64,000 nt of DNA from JAJDIA01 sp031555145 (GCA_031555145.1 JAVBUR010000012.1:7223-71222); one strand, 5' to 3'. Positions 46,703 through 55,114 are shown, counted from the first letter of the stretch. Numbers and translations are program-made. The notes: generated from the sequence alone by a model not told the origin.

Positions 46703-46808
46703 ATAAATATCATACAGCTATCCACGCCCCGGTGCAATTTTGGTGTGACAGGAATGAACAATTCATCCCCCTTATTGTTCCATTAGTGTAGAACAACTTA
46801 AAAAATAT

Positions 46809-47231
46809 ATGATTATGGAAGCACTTTATACAGCATCCGTTACCGCTATTGGCGGAAGAGCCGGACACGTAAAGTCGTCAGACGGAGTGATTGATTTTGA
46901 TGTACGCCCCCCGAAAGAAATGGGCGGCCCGGAAGGAAGCTATGCCAATCCCGAGCTACTCTTCGCTGCCGGTTATGCAGCCTGCTTTGGTGGCGCCTAC
47001 GGACATATCGCCTTGCAGAAAGGCCACCGCATCCGTCCGGAGATCACTCTGCATGCGACCCTGAACAAGGTAAGCGACGGTTTTCAACTTTCGGCCGTGA
47101 TCGACATCAAGACCACCGGCATCGACAAAGCAACTGCCGACGAACTGGCCGCAGATGCCCACGCCTTCTGCCCCTATTCCAAAGCCACCCGTGGCAATAT
47201 CGACGTGACACTGAATGTAATCGCTGAATAA
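46809..47231 (+). CDS. Organic hydroperoxide resistance protein (Ohr/OsmC family)
   Basis: 140 residues. The two redox cysteines are Cys59 in GYAACFGGA and Cys121 in HAFCPYSKATRGN, the spacing of Ohr rather than general OsmC. The protein reduces organic hydroperoxides in the cytoplasm using dithiol electrons, possibly from lipoylated proteins; an lpd gene lies 2.4 kb downstream (not linked). The second Met (base 46815, MEALYTASV) is the more likely start. Divergent from ruvB; a strong terminator follows. Confidence 0.9.
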   Translation: MIMEALYTASVTAIGGRAGHVKSSDGVIDFDVRPPKEMGGPEGSYANPELLFAAGYAACFGGAYGHIALQKGHRIRPEITLHATLNKVSDGFQLSAVIDIKTTGIDKATADELAADAHAFCPYSKATRGNIDVTLNVIAE

Positions 47232-47329
47232 ATTAAGGTAAACCTTTTTGGTCTCCCTGTTGTTTTATCAACAAAACCTGCCAGGGATTCTCAACCGTTA
47301 GCCGGTTACTCCATACATTCCCCCTTACA

Positions 47330-47361
47330 AGCAGAGAACGGAAATGGTTCTCTGCTTTTTT
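47330..47361 (+). terminator. Rho-independent terminator of ohr
   Basis: A 10-bp perfect stem, AGCAGAGAAC/GTTCTCTGCT (47330-47339 with 47347-47356), 7-nt loop, then a run of six T. Confidence 0.9.
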
Positions 47362-47412
47362 ATTGGGCTTCGCAGGGTAACTGCTTCGAGTCTATCCGGA
47401 AGGTGTCGAACT

Positions 47413-47435
47413 TTCAAGTCTGTCCGAATCTGAAA
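47413..47435. repeat. Palindromic intergenic repeat, copy 1
   Basis: TTCAAGTCTGTCCGAATCTG followed by AAA. Consensus over three copies is TTCA(A/G)(A/T)T..TGTC(C/A)GAATC(T/C)GAA(A/G), with 8-bp arms around a 6-nt centre. A weaker copy (TTCGAGTCTATCCGGAA) lies 28 bp upstream. Confidence 0.55.
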
Positions 47436-47704
47436 GTGGTTGAATCCGAGGCACAGGGTTATTGTTATTTTCAGAAAGATGGAAAGGGTGTTTTGGGGTG
47501 TTGAAAAGAGGTAAAAGACACGAAGGAATGGTATAGGCATGTTATAGGCAACACGAAGGCAAGTGATATGCGGGGTAGGAAATGATATTAAGAATTTGTG
47601 ATTCAGTTGTTTGATACTATGGGATGTAAGTTTCGGGTTTCCCCAGATTTAGGGTTATTGTATTTTTTGTTTTAGGTTAGGGTTGTAATAAGAGCTGGGA
47701 GATC

Positions 47705-47727
47705 TTCAGATTTGTCAGAATCCGAAG
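47705..47727. repeat. Palindromic intergenic repeat, copy 2
   Basis: TTCAGATTTGTCAGAATCCG followed by AAG; same family as 47413-47435 and 63855-63877. Confidence 0.55.
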
Positions 47728-47777
47728 ACGAAACTGGGTCATAAAAATGGTATTCATCTCATAATTTTCCAGATTGA

Positions 47778-47978
47778 CTCCAAAATAATGCTATCTTTAC
47801 AGCATACAATACAGAACCTATTCTCGTAGTCAGGCATTTCTATAAAGTAATATATCGCGTCGAAAACGGAACAGTATATATAGAAAGCATCTGGGACTGT
47901 CGGCAGAATCCTAAATTGCTAAAACGCCTTTTCCGGAAGAAAGGATATAATGCATTTATCTCACAAAAACTCCTGTAG
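47778..47978 (+). pseudogene. RelE/ParE-type toxin, C-terminal remnant
   Basis: The frame opens after an in-frame TGA (47775) and has no ATG near its start. From about 47814 it reads EPILVVRHFYKVIYRVENGT, then VYIESIWDCRQNP, with a basic tail. This is the C-terminal half of a RelE/ParE family toxin, where VxHFYKVIYRVE is the last long strand and IWDCRQNP is the usual end. The N-terminal 45-50 residues are missing and no antitoxin gene is found upstream. It ends 18 bases inside the convergent sirtuin gene. A decayed toxin-antitoxin module, not a working toxin. Confidence 0.7.
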
Positions 47979-48656
47979 CAGGCAGGTGAGTTCGCGGACA
48001 CCTTCGGAGGCGCCTTGGGGGATGTGTTGGATATCGTAGCGTTGGGTTTGTACTTCTTTGGGATCGATCAGGAAGACGGGGTGGCCGCGGCGAGCGTAGT
48101 TCAGTAGGCCAGCAGCAGGATAGACATTGAGGGAGGTACCGATAATGACAAAGATATCACCGGCTTTTACCCATTCGATGGCCGGTTCGATCATGGGGAC
48201 TGCTTCACCGAACCAGACGATAAAGGGGCGCAGTTGTATGCCGTTCGGGTCAGTATCGCCTACTAAGATATCCGGCGACTCGGGCGAAAGGTCGTAGGTG
48301 ATGGACGGGTCATTGACGGGACGGGCTTTCATCAGTTCTCCGTGCAAATGTAAGACGCGGCTGCTTCCGGCTTGTTCGTGCAGGTTGTCGATATTCTGGG
48401 TGATGATATACACATCGAAGTCTTTTTCCAGTGCGGCCAGTGCGGTATGGCCGGGGTTCGGTTTCACTTGCAATAACTCCCGGCGCCGGATATTATAAAA
48501 GTCGAGCACCAGCTTCGGATCGGCGGCAAAGCCTTCCGGGGTGGCCACTTTCTCCACATCATAATTGGCCCATAGGCCATCGGAATCGCGAAAGGTTGCG
48601 ATCCCACTTTCGGCGCTCATCCCGGCTCCCGTTAATACAACCAGTTTCTTTTTCAT
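47961..48656 (-). CDS. cobB: SIR2 family NAD-dependent deacylase (sirtuin), class III-like
   Basis: 231 residues. NAD-binding motifs are GAGMSAESGIATFRD (10-24) and TQNIDNLHE (87-94). The catalytic His105 is in HLHGEL. A Tyr54-x-x-Arg57 motif (FYNIRR) marks class III enzymes such as CobB and SIRT5 that remove succinyl and malonyl groups. The four Zn-binding cysteines found in most sirtuins are absent: the only Cys is near the C terminus. The region between HLHGEL and VWFGEAVPM is instead a short loop (SPESPDILVGDTD). Deacylation of protein lysines in the cytoplasm is the expected role. Confidence 0.9.
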   Translation of the reverse strand: MKKKLVVLTGAGMSAESGIATFRDSDGLWANYDVEKVATPEGFAADPKLVLDFYNIRRRELLQVKPNPGHTALAALEKDFDVYIITQNIDNLHEQAGSSRVLHLHGELMKARPVNDPSITYDLSPESPDILVGDTDPNGIQLRPFIVWFGEAVPMIEPAIEWVKAGDIFVIIGTSLNVYPAAGLLNYARRGHPVFLIDPKEVQTQRYDIQHIPQGASEGVRELTCLLQEFL

Positions 48657-48690
48657 CCGTTCGTTTATTTGTTGGTTGGTTTATCCGTCA

Positions 48691-48698
48691 CAAACGTA
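48691..48698 (-). promoter_or_regulatory. TAnnTTTG box for the sirtuin gene
   Basis: TACGTTTG on the minus strand, 34 bp before the sirtuin start codon. Confidence 0.45.
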
Positions 48699-48779
48699 CA
48701 AAAAAGGATTTTATGAACTTCGCTTCGAACGGTTGAATTTCCCGGAAAAAATCCCTACCTTGCGGCCAAAACACGTTAT

Positions 48780-49187
48780 ATGGACAAAGTCTTCAAATCC
48801 AAAGTCGACTGGTGGTTCTATCTGTTGGTACTGATTCTGATAGGGATTGCCATACATGCGCTCCTGACGACCAATACAGCTTTAATCATAGTGTCTCTGT
48901 TGGCCAATGCACTGTGCGTACATGTGCTGATGGATACCTGGTATCGGGTAACCGCCGATGGTCTGCTGATTGTTCATTGCAGCTTCTTCCCGGAAAAGAA
49001 AATCGCCATCGCCGATATCGATTCATTGGAGTTGACCATCAATCCCGTTTCCAGCTATGCCCTTTCATTGGATCGGATCATGATCTGGACCGCCGATAAA
49101 CCCTGGGTGCTGGTTTCGCCCAAAGAAAAAAAGGAGTTTGTTCAACTGCTACGGAAGATCAATCCACGGATTACAGTCAATAGTTAA
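48780..49187 (+). CDS. PH domain membrane protein (bPH_4-like)
   Basis: 135 residues. Two transmembrane helices (about 12-28 and 33-52) follow the motif KSKVDWWFYLL. A bacterial pleckstrin-homology-like domain (about 55-130) comes next with YRVTADGLLI, IADIDSLELTINP, SYALSLDRI and VLVSPKEKKEFVQLL. This pattern is that of Bacteroidetes bPH_4 proteins, whose function is unknown. A paralogue-like gene follows 27 bp downstream, and both end in a similar NPxIxxNS tail. A weak TACCTTGC box is at 48756-48763. Confidence 0.75.
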   Translation: MDKVFKSKVDWWFYLLVLILIGIAIHALLTTNTALIIVSLLANALCVHVLMDTWYRVTADGLLIVHCSFFPEKKIAIADIDSLELTINPVSSYALSLDRIMIWTADKPWVLVSPKEKKEFVQLLRKINPRITVNS

Positions 49188-49214
49188 TACCTTATTCTTA
49201 TAAACCTACCCGTT

Positions 49215-49643
49215 ATGACTACCGCATTCCATATTCATTTGTCGAAAGGCGTCCGGATATTTTATTGGGGAGCTATTGCTATGTTCGCGGCCTATGTTGT
49301 TTTCATATTCTTTTTCCAACATAAATTGGATAAAGTCATCTTTGGAGGACTCTACTGCCTCATGTTTGCCGGGCTCTTTTATGCCCAGACGAAACCGTAT
49401 ATACGCATCAAATCCCTAAAGAAGTTGTTTGTCGGCTCCTTCTCCATTGATATCGCAACCATCTTTTTGTTGGAAGAACAACCAAATAAGAAAATCAAAA
49501 TCCATTACCTCTTCGATGGACGAGAGATCACCTATCCGCTTCCGATAGCCCATCCTGAAATCAATGACTTCCTGGAGACGATGAAGCAACTCAATCCCGC
49601 CATACAAATTAATTCATCATACCAATCAGTAAAAGAAACATGA
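49215..49643 (+). CDS. Small membrane protein, PH-like, paralogous to its neighbour
   Basis: 142 residues with two transmembrane helices (about 15-33 and 40-57) and a soluble C-terminal domain (YIRIKSLKKLFVG ... NDFLETMKQLNPAIQINSS). Layout, size and tail resemble the preceding bPH_4-like protein, so it is probably a diverged duplicate. Its stop overlaps the lpd start as ATGA, which implies coupled translation. Function unknown. Confidence 0.7.
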   Translation: MTTAFHIHLSKGVRIFYWGAIAMFAAYVVFIFFFQHKLDKVIFGGLYCLMFAGLFYAQTKPYIRIKSLKKLFVGSFSIDIATIFLLEEQPNKKIKIHYLFDGREITYPLPIAHPEINDFLETMKQLNPAIQINSSYQSVKET

Positions 49644-50992
49644 AATACGATGTAGCCATTATCGGTGGAGGACCCGCCGGTTATACAGCCGCCGAACGAG
49701 CCGCGCACGAAGGCTTGTCTGTTGTCCTTTTTGAAAAAAACGCCCTCGGAGGGGTGTGTCTGAATGAAGGATGTATTCCGACAAAAACACTGTTGTATTC
49801 GGCCAAGACATACGACAATATTAAAAACGCACAGAAATACGGCATCACATCCGCCGACCCGTCGTTTGACCTGCCCAAGATTATTGCACGGAAAACCAAA
49901 GTGGTGAAGAAACTCACTGCCGGTATCCGTATGAAGATGACTGAAGGTGGCGTTGTTCTTATGAATGGTGAGGCCACCCTACAAGGACGTGCCGCCGACG
50001 GAACGATCTCTATCGCCTGTGGCGATGTAACCTACGAAGCCGCCCACCTGCTGATCTGTTCCGGATCGGAGGCCGTTATCCCCCCCATCGAAGGACTGGC
50101 GGAGACGGCTTTCTGGACCAGCCGCGAAGCGCTCAACAGCAAAGAACTCCCGGCATCGCTCGTGGTGATCGGCGGAGGCGTGATCGGGATGGAATTCGCT
50201 TCGTTCTTCAACAGCCTGGGCGTGGAAGTACATGTGGTGGAAATGCTCGATAAGATACTCGGCCCGATGGATCGCGAACTCTCGGATATGCTACAGGCCG
50301 ACTATGCCAAGAAAGGCGTGAAGTTCTACCTCTCGCATAAAGTAATGGCTGTCCACGGCACGGAAGTGACGTTGGAAAAGGACGGGGAGACCCTCACCTT
50401 GCAGGGCGAGAAAGTACTGCTGAGCGTAGGCCGCCGGCCAGTCACCAAAGGCTTCGGGCTTGAAACGCTGAACCTGGAGATGTATCGCGGAGGTATTTGT
50501 GTGAATACGTTCATGCAGACATCCGCCCCCAATGTCTATGCCTGTGGCGACAGCACCGGATTCTCACTCCTGGCACACACCGCCGTGAGCGAAGCCGAAA
50601 CGGCCATTGCCCATATCGCCGGTAAAGCCGGTAAAGGGATGAGCTACAAAGCCATCCCGGGCGTTGTCTACACCAACCCCGAGATCGCCGGCGTAGGAAA
50701 AACGGAAGAAGAAGCGCAAGCCGAAGGAATCGCCTATACCGTAAAAAAGATCCCCATGGCTTTCTCCGGTCGTTTTGTCGCCGAGAATGAAATGGGTAAC
50801 GGCGTTTGTAAGATCCTGCTGGATGCCGAAAGCACCGTGATTGGCGTGCATATGATTGGTAATCCGTCGTCGGAACTGATCGTGATCGCCGGTATCGTCG
50901 TCGAAAAAGGAATGAAGGCCGACGAGTTCCGCTCCTTTGTCTTCCCCCACCCCACGGTAGGCGAGATATTGAAAGAGGCATTATATGTGTAA
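49640..50992 (+). CDS. lpd: Dihydrolipoyl dehydrogenase
   Basis: 450 residues, FAD flavoenzyme. The FAD motif is IIGGGPAGYTAAERAA (7-22) and the redox disulfide is GGVCLNEGCIPTK (Cys40, Cys45). The NAD motif is VVIGGGVIGMEFASFF, the second FAD motif is VYACGDSTG, and the C-terminal active-site His-Glu is in HPTVGEILKEA. It reoxidises lipoyl groups of 2-oxoacid dehydrogenases or the glycine cleavage system; none of those partners is in the window. Start overlaps the preceding gene by 4 bases. Confidence 0.95.
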   Translation: MKYDVAIIGGGPAGYTAAERAAHEGLSVVLFEKNALGGVCLNEGCIPTKTLLYSAKTYDNIKNAQKYGITSADPSFDLPKIIARKTKVVKKLTAGIRMKMTEGGVVLMNGEATLQGRAADGTISIACGDVTYEAAHLLICSGSEAVIPPIEGLAETAFWTSREALNSKELPASLVVIGGGVIGMEFASFFNSLGVEVHVVEMLDKILGPMDRELSDMLQADYAKKGVKFYLSHKVMAVHGTEVTLEKDGETLTLQGEKVLLSVGRRPVTKGFGLETLNLEMYRGGICVNTFMQTSAPNVYACGDSTGFSLLAHTAVSEAETAIAHIAGKAGKGMSYKAIPGVVYTNPEIAGVGKTEEEAQAEGIAYTVKKIPMAFSGRFVAENEMGNGVCKILLDAESTVIGVHMIGNPSSELIVIAGIVVEKGMKADEFRSFVFPHPTVGEILKEALYV

Positions 50993-50998
50993 AATGCG

Positions 50999-51006
50999 TA
51001 TCTTTG
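50999..51006 (+). promoter_or_regulatory. TAnnTTTG box for the DUF4271-hemD-rnpA-yidD run
   Basis: TATCTTTG, full match to the -7 consensus, 19 bp before the DUF4271 ATG. An AAGGAG purine run sits right before that start, unusual in this phylum. Confidence 0.5.
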
Positions 51007-51025
51007 TGCCCGAATAAAAAGGAGC

Positions 51026-51751
51026 ATGGAAGGATTCGAAGGATATGTAGGCATTCGGTTATGGGAGGGACAATGGATTGAAGACTTTGTCCTTTCTCTT
51101 TTGCTGCTATTGCTGCTCGCTTTCGCCTTCCTCTTCCGGCACGATTACCGCCTGTTTCTGAAAATGGTTAAAGACCTGCGGCAGGTAAAGCCGTGGGTCA
51201 GCCTGTTTGAAGAGCCGGCCGGGAATAACTGGATATTCCAGTCGTTCGTCACTTTTCAGGCTTTGTTCCTGACCAGTATTGGACTCTTTGAAATTATACG
51301 TGCAGGAGAGTTCATTCCCGTCTCTACGATAAAAGAGACTGGCATTTTACTCTCCCTGATCTTTCTGATGGTCTTACTCTATTATGGGCTAAAGCAATTA
51401 TTCTATGCCTTTGTCGGTTATGTCTTCACCGACAAAGAGACTTATGGACTTTGGAAGACAGGCTATAATGCCGTCATCGGTATCTGGGGTGTATTTTTAT
51501 ATCTGCCCGTCTGCATGCTTACTTTCTCCGACCTTCCCTACCTGATCCCTGTCTTTTTGTCATTATTTCTTTATATTGCCTCACGTATTGTTATAATTTA
51601 CAAAACAATACAGATATTTTCACTAAAAAAAGATGGTTGGTTTTATTTTAGTTTGTACCTTTGCGGCCAAGAAATAATGCCTCTGCTTTTAGTGTATGCA
51701 GGTGTTATTTATTTGTATAATTTTATTGAGTTGAATGCTTTATGGCGTTGA
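51026..51751 (+). CDS. DUF4271 membrane protein
   Basis: 241 residues with about six or seven transmembrane helices; the pattern FQSFVTFQALFLTS, then KQLFYAFVGYVFTDKE and FYFSLYLCGQEIMPLLLVY is that of DUF4271, a Bacteroidetes-only family usually next to the uroporphyrinogen-III synthase gene, as here. Its function is unknown. The last 10 bases overlap the hemD start. A full TACCTTTG box inside its 3' end (51656) may drive hemD separately. Confidence 0.85.
   Translation: MEGFEGYVGIRLWEGQWIEDFVLSLLLLLLLAFAFLFRHDYRLFLKMVKDLRQVKPWVSLFEEPAGNNWIFQSFVTFQALFLTSIGLFEIIRAGEFIPVSTIKETGILLSLIFLMVLLYYGLKQLFYAFVGYVFTDKETYGLWKTGYNAVIGIWGVFLYLPVCMLTFSDLPYLIPVFLSLFLYIASRIVIIYKTIQIFSLKKDGWFYFSLYLCGQEIMPLLLVYAGVIYLYNFIELNALWR
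51656..51663 (+). promoter_or_regulatory. Internal TAnnTTTG box before hemD
   Basis: TACCTTTG with TTG at 51637-51639, within the DUF4271 coding region and 79 bp before the hemD ATG. It would let hemD-rnpA-yidD be made without DUF4271. Confidence 0.4.
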
Positions 51752-52506
51752 TTATCAAAAAAGTACTGGTATCGCAACCGAAGCCCGCTTCCGATAAATC
51801 TCCTTATTTCGATATTGCTGAGAAATATGGAGTGGAAATAGACTTCCGTCCCTTTATCAAAGTAGAACCCCTGACGGCCAAAGAATTTAGACAACAACGT
51901 ATCGCCATCCTGGACTATTCGGCTATTATTTTCACAGCCCGTACGGCGATAGACCACTTTTTCAAATTATGTGAAGAACTGCGTGTCACAATCCCTGAAA
52001 CGATGAAGTATTTCTGTATGACCGAAACAATCGCGGTTTACCTGCAGAAGTATATCGTATATCGTAAACGGAAAATCTTTTATGGCGCCACGGGTAAGCC
52101 GGAAGACCTGGTTACCGTTATCGGGAAACATGCAAAGGAGAAATACCTTATTCCGGTTTCGGATGTACACAAGGAAGACCTGCTTGCATTGATGGATGCA
52201 AAGAAGATTGACTACACCAAATCGGTCATGTACCGCACAGTAAGTAATGACTTCTCTAAAGACGAGGACTTCGACTATGACATGTTGGTGTTTTTCAGCC
52301 CGTCCGGCATCTCTTCTCTGCTGAAGAACTTTCCGGATTTCGAGCAAAAAGACATCAAGATCGGATGCTTCGGTCCTACTACGGCCAAAGCGGTGAAAGA
52401 AGCCGGCCTGCGCCTTGATGTGGAAGCACCGACGCCAGAAGCTCCGTCAATGACCGCCGCCCTCGACCAATACCTGAAAAAGGTACTGGCTAACGGAAAA
52501 AAATGA
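51742..52506 (+). CDS. hemD: Uroporphyrinogen-III synthase
   Basis: 254 residues, two-domain HemD fold. Typical segments are FTARTAIDHFF in the first domain, and FFSPSGISSLLKNFPDF and CFGPTTAKAVKEAGLRLDVEAPTPEAPSM in the second. It closes hydroxymethylbilane to uroporphyrinogen III in tetrapyrrole synthesis. Its stop overlaps the rnpA start as ATGA. The family diverges strongly, so assignment rests on the second-domain motif and the conserved Bacteroidetes neighbourhood. Confidence 0.88.
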   Translation: MALIIKKVLVSQPKPASDKSPYFDIAEKYGVEIDFRPFIKVEPLTAKEFRQQRIAILDYSAIIFTARTAIDHFFKLCEELRVTIPETMKYFCMTETIAVYLQKYIVYRKRKIFYGATGKPEDLVTVIGKHAKEKYLIPVSDVHKEDLLALMDAKKIDYTKSVMYRTVSNDFSKDEDFDYDMLVFFSPSGISSLLKNFPDFEQKDIKIGCFGPTTAKAVKEAGLRLDVEAPTPEAPSMTAALDQYLKKVLANGKK

Positions 52507-52889
52507 CAGTACAAAAGCATACGCTTTCGAAGGAAGAACGCCTGTCGTGGAAGCGGTATATCGACCAACTCTTTCAGGAAGGGCAGTCGTTTATAGCGTT
52601 CCCACTGCGGGTGATTTTTTTGTCTGTCGATAAAGATATGCCTGTCCGCGCTTCCATGCTTGTGAGTGTTTCCAAAAAGAAATTCAAACGAGCCGTTAAG
52701 CGTAATCACATCAAGCGGCAAGTGCGTGAAGCCTACCGCCTCCGGAAAGAGACCCTTCTCCAACCATTGGAAGAAAAGAACAAACAGCTGTGGATCGCCT
52801 TTCTCTATGTCGATAACGAAGAACATACCTTTCGTGAAATGGACAAAGCCATGACTAAAGCGATCCGCCTGCTGAACGAAAAAGTATGA
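52503..52889 (+). CDS. rnpA: Ribonuclease P protein component
   Basis: 128 residues, basic. The RNR signature is KKKFKRAVKRNHIKRQVREAYR (about 57-78), which binds RNase P RNA and the pre-tRNA leader. It overlaps hemD and yidD by 4 bases each. In most bacteria rnpA follows rpmH; here rpmH is absent and hemD takes the place, the usual Bacteroidetes arrangement. Confidence 0.94.
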   Translation: MTVQKHTLSKEERLSWKRYIDQLFQEGQSFIAFPLRVIFLSVDKDMPVRASMLVSVSKKKFKRAVKRNHIKRQVREAYRLRKETLLQPLEEKNKQLWIAFLYVDNEEHTFREMDKAMTKAIRLLNEKV

Positions 52890-53128
52890 CAACGGTATCC
52901 GAGATAGTAAAGCGTGGCCTGACCACGATACTGTTGCTGCCTGTCTATTTCTACAAATACTGTATATCCCCCATGACACCGGCAGCCTGCAGGTTCACCC
53001 CGACCTGTTCCGAATATGCTGTGCAAGCTTTAAAAAAGCATGGCCCGTTCAAAGGACTGACACTGGCTGTCAGGCGTATCCTCCGTTGCCATCCCTGGGG
53101 AGGTAGCGGTTATGACCCTGTACCCTAA
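52886..53128 (+). CDS. yidD: Membrane protein insertion efficiency factor YidD
   Basis: 80 residues. Family motif CRFTPTCSEYAVQALKKHG with the three conserved cysteines (including CHPWGGSGYDPVP at the end). It is a small amphipathic inner-membrane protein that helps YidC-dependent insertion; it normally follows rnpA, as here with a 4-base overlap. Confidence 0.94.
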   Translation: MTTVSEIVKRGLTTILLLPVYFYKYCISPMTPAACRFTPTCSEYAVQALKKHGPFKGLTLAVRRILRCHPWGGSGYDPVP

Positions 53129-53140
53129 TAACAATTACGT

Positions 53141-54373
53141 ATGAAACGCTTCTGGTATCTACCCCTTGCCATTCTCTTCGCCCTGTCGGCTTGTTCGAAA
53201 GAAGACAAGCCGGATATTCCGGATGCGGAGAAATACCTAATATCCGCCACGCAGGCAGGGAGTATCCAAAAAGAATTCCTGCAACTGGCGCTATCGCTCT
53301 ATCCGGATTTTTCCAGGTATATAAGCCTTCCCCAAGCGAATGTGGATTTCTACCGGGTTAGCTATACTACGGAATATCCGGCCGGAGAGTCGATCACGGC
53401 ATCCGGTGTTTTTATGATCCCCACCAGTTATGACGCAACGTTCCCAACGATCGTCTATACCCATGGTTCGATCACAAAAGCCGAAACACCCTCGTTATGC
53501 CTGACCAATCCGCAGGGGTATACCATCGAATTAATGTTATGCGCCGCACTGTCGTCTTCGTTTAAGTGCGCCGTATTGATGCCCGATTATGTGGGATATG
53601 GAGATAGTGAACAGATCACCCACCCCTATATCCATACCGAATCATTGGGACAGGCATCGCTCGACCTGGCACGTGCCTTCCGAGAATACACAGACCGGCC
53701 GGAGGCGAACCTGACGTTCAATAACCAACTGTTGGTCACCGGTTATTCGGAAGGGGGTAATGGCGCCGTCGCCCTTCAAAAGAAAATACAGGAGACAGCC
53801 GGCACTGAATTCCATGTCCGTAAAACAATTGCCGGATCGGGAGCTTACGACAATGTCGCATTAGCCACCACATTTGTCGGCCAACAAAAGAATCTCGACC
53901 CTCAATTTATCAGCAGCTACCTGTGGGCGATCGGGATGTATAAGATCGACTTCAACTACTCGAAAAGCTATGCTCAGATCTTCTCTGCGGAAGACAACAC
54001 CCTGCTGCAATCGAAAAACTACCCCCTGGCCTACTTTGCTACCGAAAGTCTGCCATTGCATACCAACCCGACGCTCCTGTTCCGGCAGGAATTCAGGGAC
54101 GGCGTATTGAATGGTACAGACACGGAGTTCTTGAACGCACTAAAGGCAAACTCCCTGGTCGACTTCACCCCGGCCGACAGCCTTATTTTTATCTGCGGAT
54201 CAGCCGACGACTGGGTCTATCCCGTTAATACCCATAATGCCTACAACACCATGACCGCCAAAGGATGCAAAGTAAAAATGTACGAGTATCCGGGAGGCAC
54301 GCATAAGACCACCATGTTCTATTACCTCGATGTATTGCTCGGACGGCTGAACATGGAGACGAAAAACAAATAG
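53141..54373 (+). CDS. Lipase-like alpha/beta-hydrolase lipoprotein
   Basis: 410 residues. The lipoprotein signal ends ALSAC (Cys18). The alpha/beta-hydrolase core has the oxyanion segment IVYTHGS, a conserved PDYVGYGDSE, and the nucleophile Ser203 in TGYSEGG. The Asp candidate is in CGSADDWVYP and the His in PGGTHKTT near the C terminus. The pattern resembles secretory lipase/prolyl aminopeptidase-like esterases, but the substrate is unknown. It is inserted between yidD and tatD, 12 bp behind yidD. Confidence 0.85.
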   Translation: MKRFWYLPLAILFALSACSKEDKPDIPDAEKYLISATQAGSIQKEFLQLALSLYPDFSRYISLPQANVDFYRVSYTTEYPAGESITASGVFMIPTSYDATFPTIVYTHGSITKAETPSLCLTNPQGYTIELMLCAALSSSFKCAVLMPDYVGYGDSEQITHPYIHTESLGQASLDLARAFREYTDRPEANLTFNNQLLVTGYSEGGNGAVALQKKIQETAGTEFHVRKTIAGSGAYDNVALATTFVGQQKNLDPQFISSYLWAIGMYKIDFNYSKSYAQIFSAEDNTLLQSKNYPLAYFATESLPLHTNPTLLFRQEFRDGVLNGTDTEFLNALKANSLVDFTPADSLIFICGSADDWVYPVNTHNAYNTMTAKGCKVKMYEYPGGTHKTTMFYYLDVLLGRLNMETKNK

Positions 54374-54418
54374 CACTTACATAACAATCGCATTCACAAA
54401 GCTAAACTCACAGACGCC

Positions 54419-55060
54419 ATGACTTATTACAACATTCACTCGCACCTGCCCTCTCCCCATCCGGAGGATGTCACCATTATGAACATCCTTATCAGGGAAC
54501 CTTTTGTCGATGAAAAAGACGAACATATGCCTCGTTCCTACGGTATCCATCCCTGGTTTCTGGAAGACATTGATGCACAGATGGAAACACTTACCTCCTG
54601 CCTCACGCATCCGAAAGCCGTAGCCCTTGGCGAAGCCGGGCTGGACAAAGTGGCCCAGGCGGATATGCATCTACAGATCGCCATCTTCCATACCCAAGCT
54701 TTGCTGGCCGAAAAAATGGACAAACCCCTGATCATCCATTGCGTCAGAGCCTGGCAGGAACTGTTAGCCGTCCGGAAAGAAGTCAACCCCGAAGTGCCCT
54801 GGATCCTCCATGGGTTTCGTGGGAACAAGGAACTGGCCATACAATTGATCCGACAAGGTTTCTATTTGTCGTTTGGCGAGAAATTCAATCCCGGCGCCCT
54901 GGAAAGCGCCTGGCCGGATCGCCTGTTGACGGAGACTGACACGGCCGTCGTTGATATTCGTGAAGTATATGAAGAACAGGCAGAAAGCCTTTCCGTACCA
55001 CTCGAAACCTTTGCGACTCAGGTAACCGAAAATACCAAACGGATTCTTTGTTTGTCTTAA
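54419..55060 (+). CDS. TatD family metal-dependent hydrolase
   Basis: 213 residues, TIM-barrel fold. The N-terminal metal ligands are in NIHSHLPSP (His7, His9). The internal motifs ALGEAGLDK, IIHCVRAWQELL, LHGFRGN and LLTETDT carry the remaining ligands. TatD proteins are 3'-5' DNases or D-aminoacyl-tRNA deacylase-like enzymes; this one is shorter than the usual 260 residues, and the second His ligand in the FHTQ segment fits the short Bacteroidetes form. Positioned between the lipase gene and tyrS. Confidence 0.88.
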   Translation: MTYYNIHSHLPSPHPEDVTIMNILIREPFVDEKDEHMPRSYGIHPWFLEDIDAQMETLTSCLTHPKAVALGEAGLDKVAQADMHLQIAIFHTQALLAEKMDKPLIIHCVRAWQELLAVRKEVNPEVPWILHGFRGNKELAIQLIRQGFYLSFGEKFNPGALESAWPDRLLTETDTAVVDIREVYEEQAESLSVPLETFATQVTENTKRILCLS

Positions 55061-55076
55061 ATAAGTCGTACCTTTG
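55047..55076 (+). promoter_or_regulatory. tyrS promoter
   Basis: TTTG (55047-55050), 18-bp spacer and TACCTTTG (55069-55076), close to the full Bacteroidetes consensus; 38 bp before the tyrS ATG. Confidence 0.65.
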
Positions 55077-55114
55077 CGTCCATTCGAACTATTAATGAAT
55101 GTAGCAAAAAGACG

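Larger units (their letters stand above)
47362..47777. other. Gene-free stretch with palindromic repeats
   Basis: No protein-like frame was found on either strand between the ohr terminator and the toxin remnant. It holds two copies of a 23-bp palindromic repeat (47413-47435, 47705-47727) and one degraded copy (about 47385-47401). Confidence 0.5.

Noticed and set aside
45694..46791. 365-codon plus-strand frame opposite ruvB
   Set aside because: ruvB is unmistakable on the other strand and the mirror translation has no recognisable domain.
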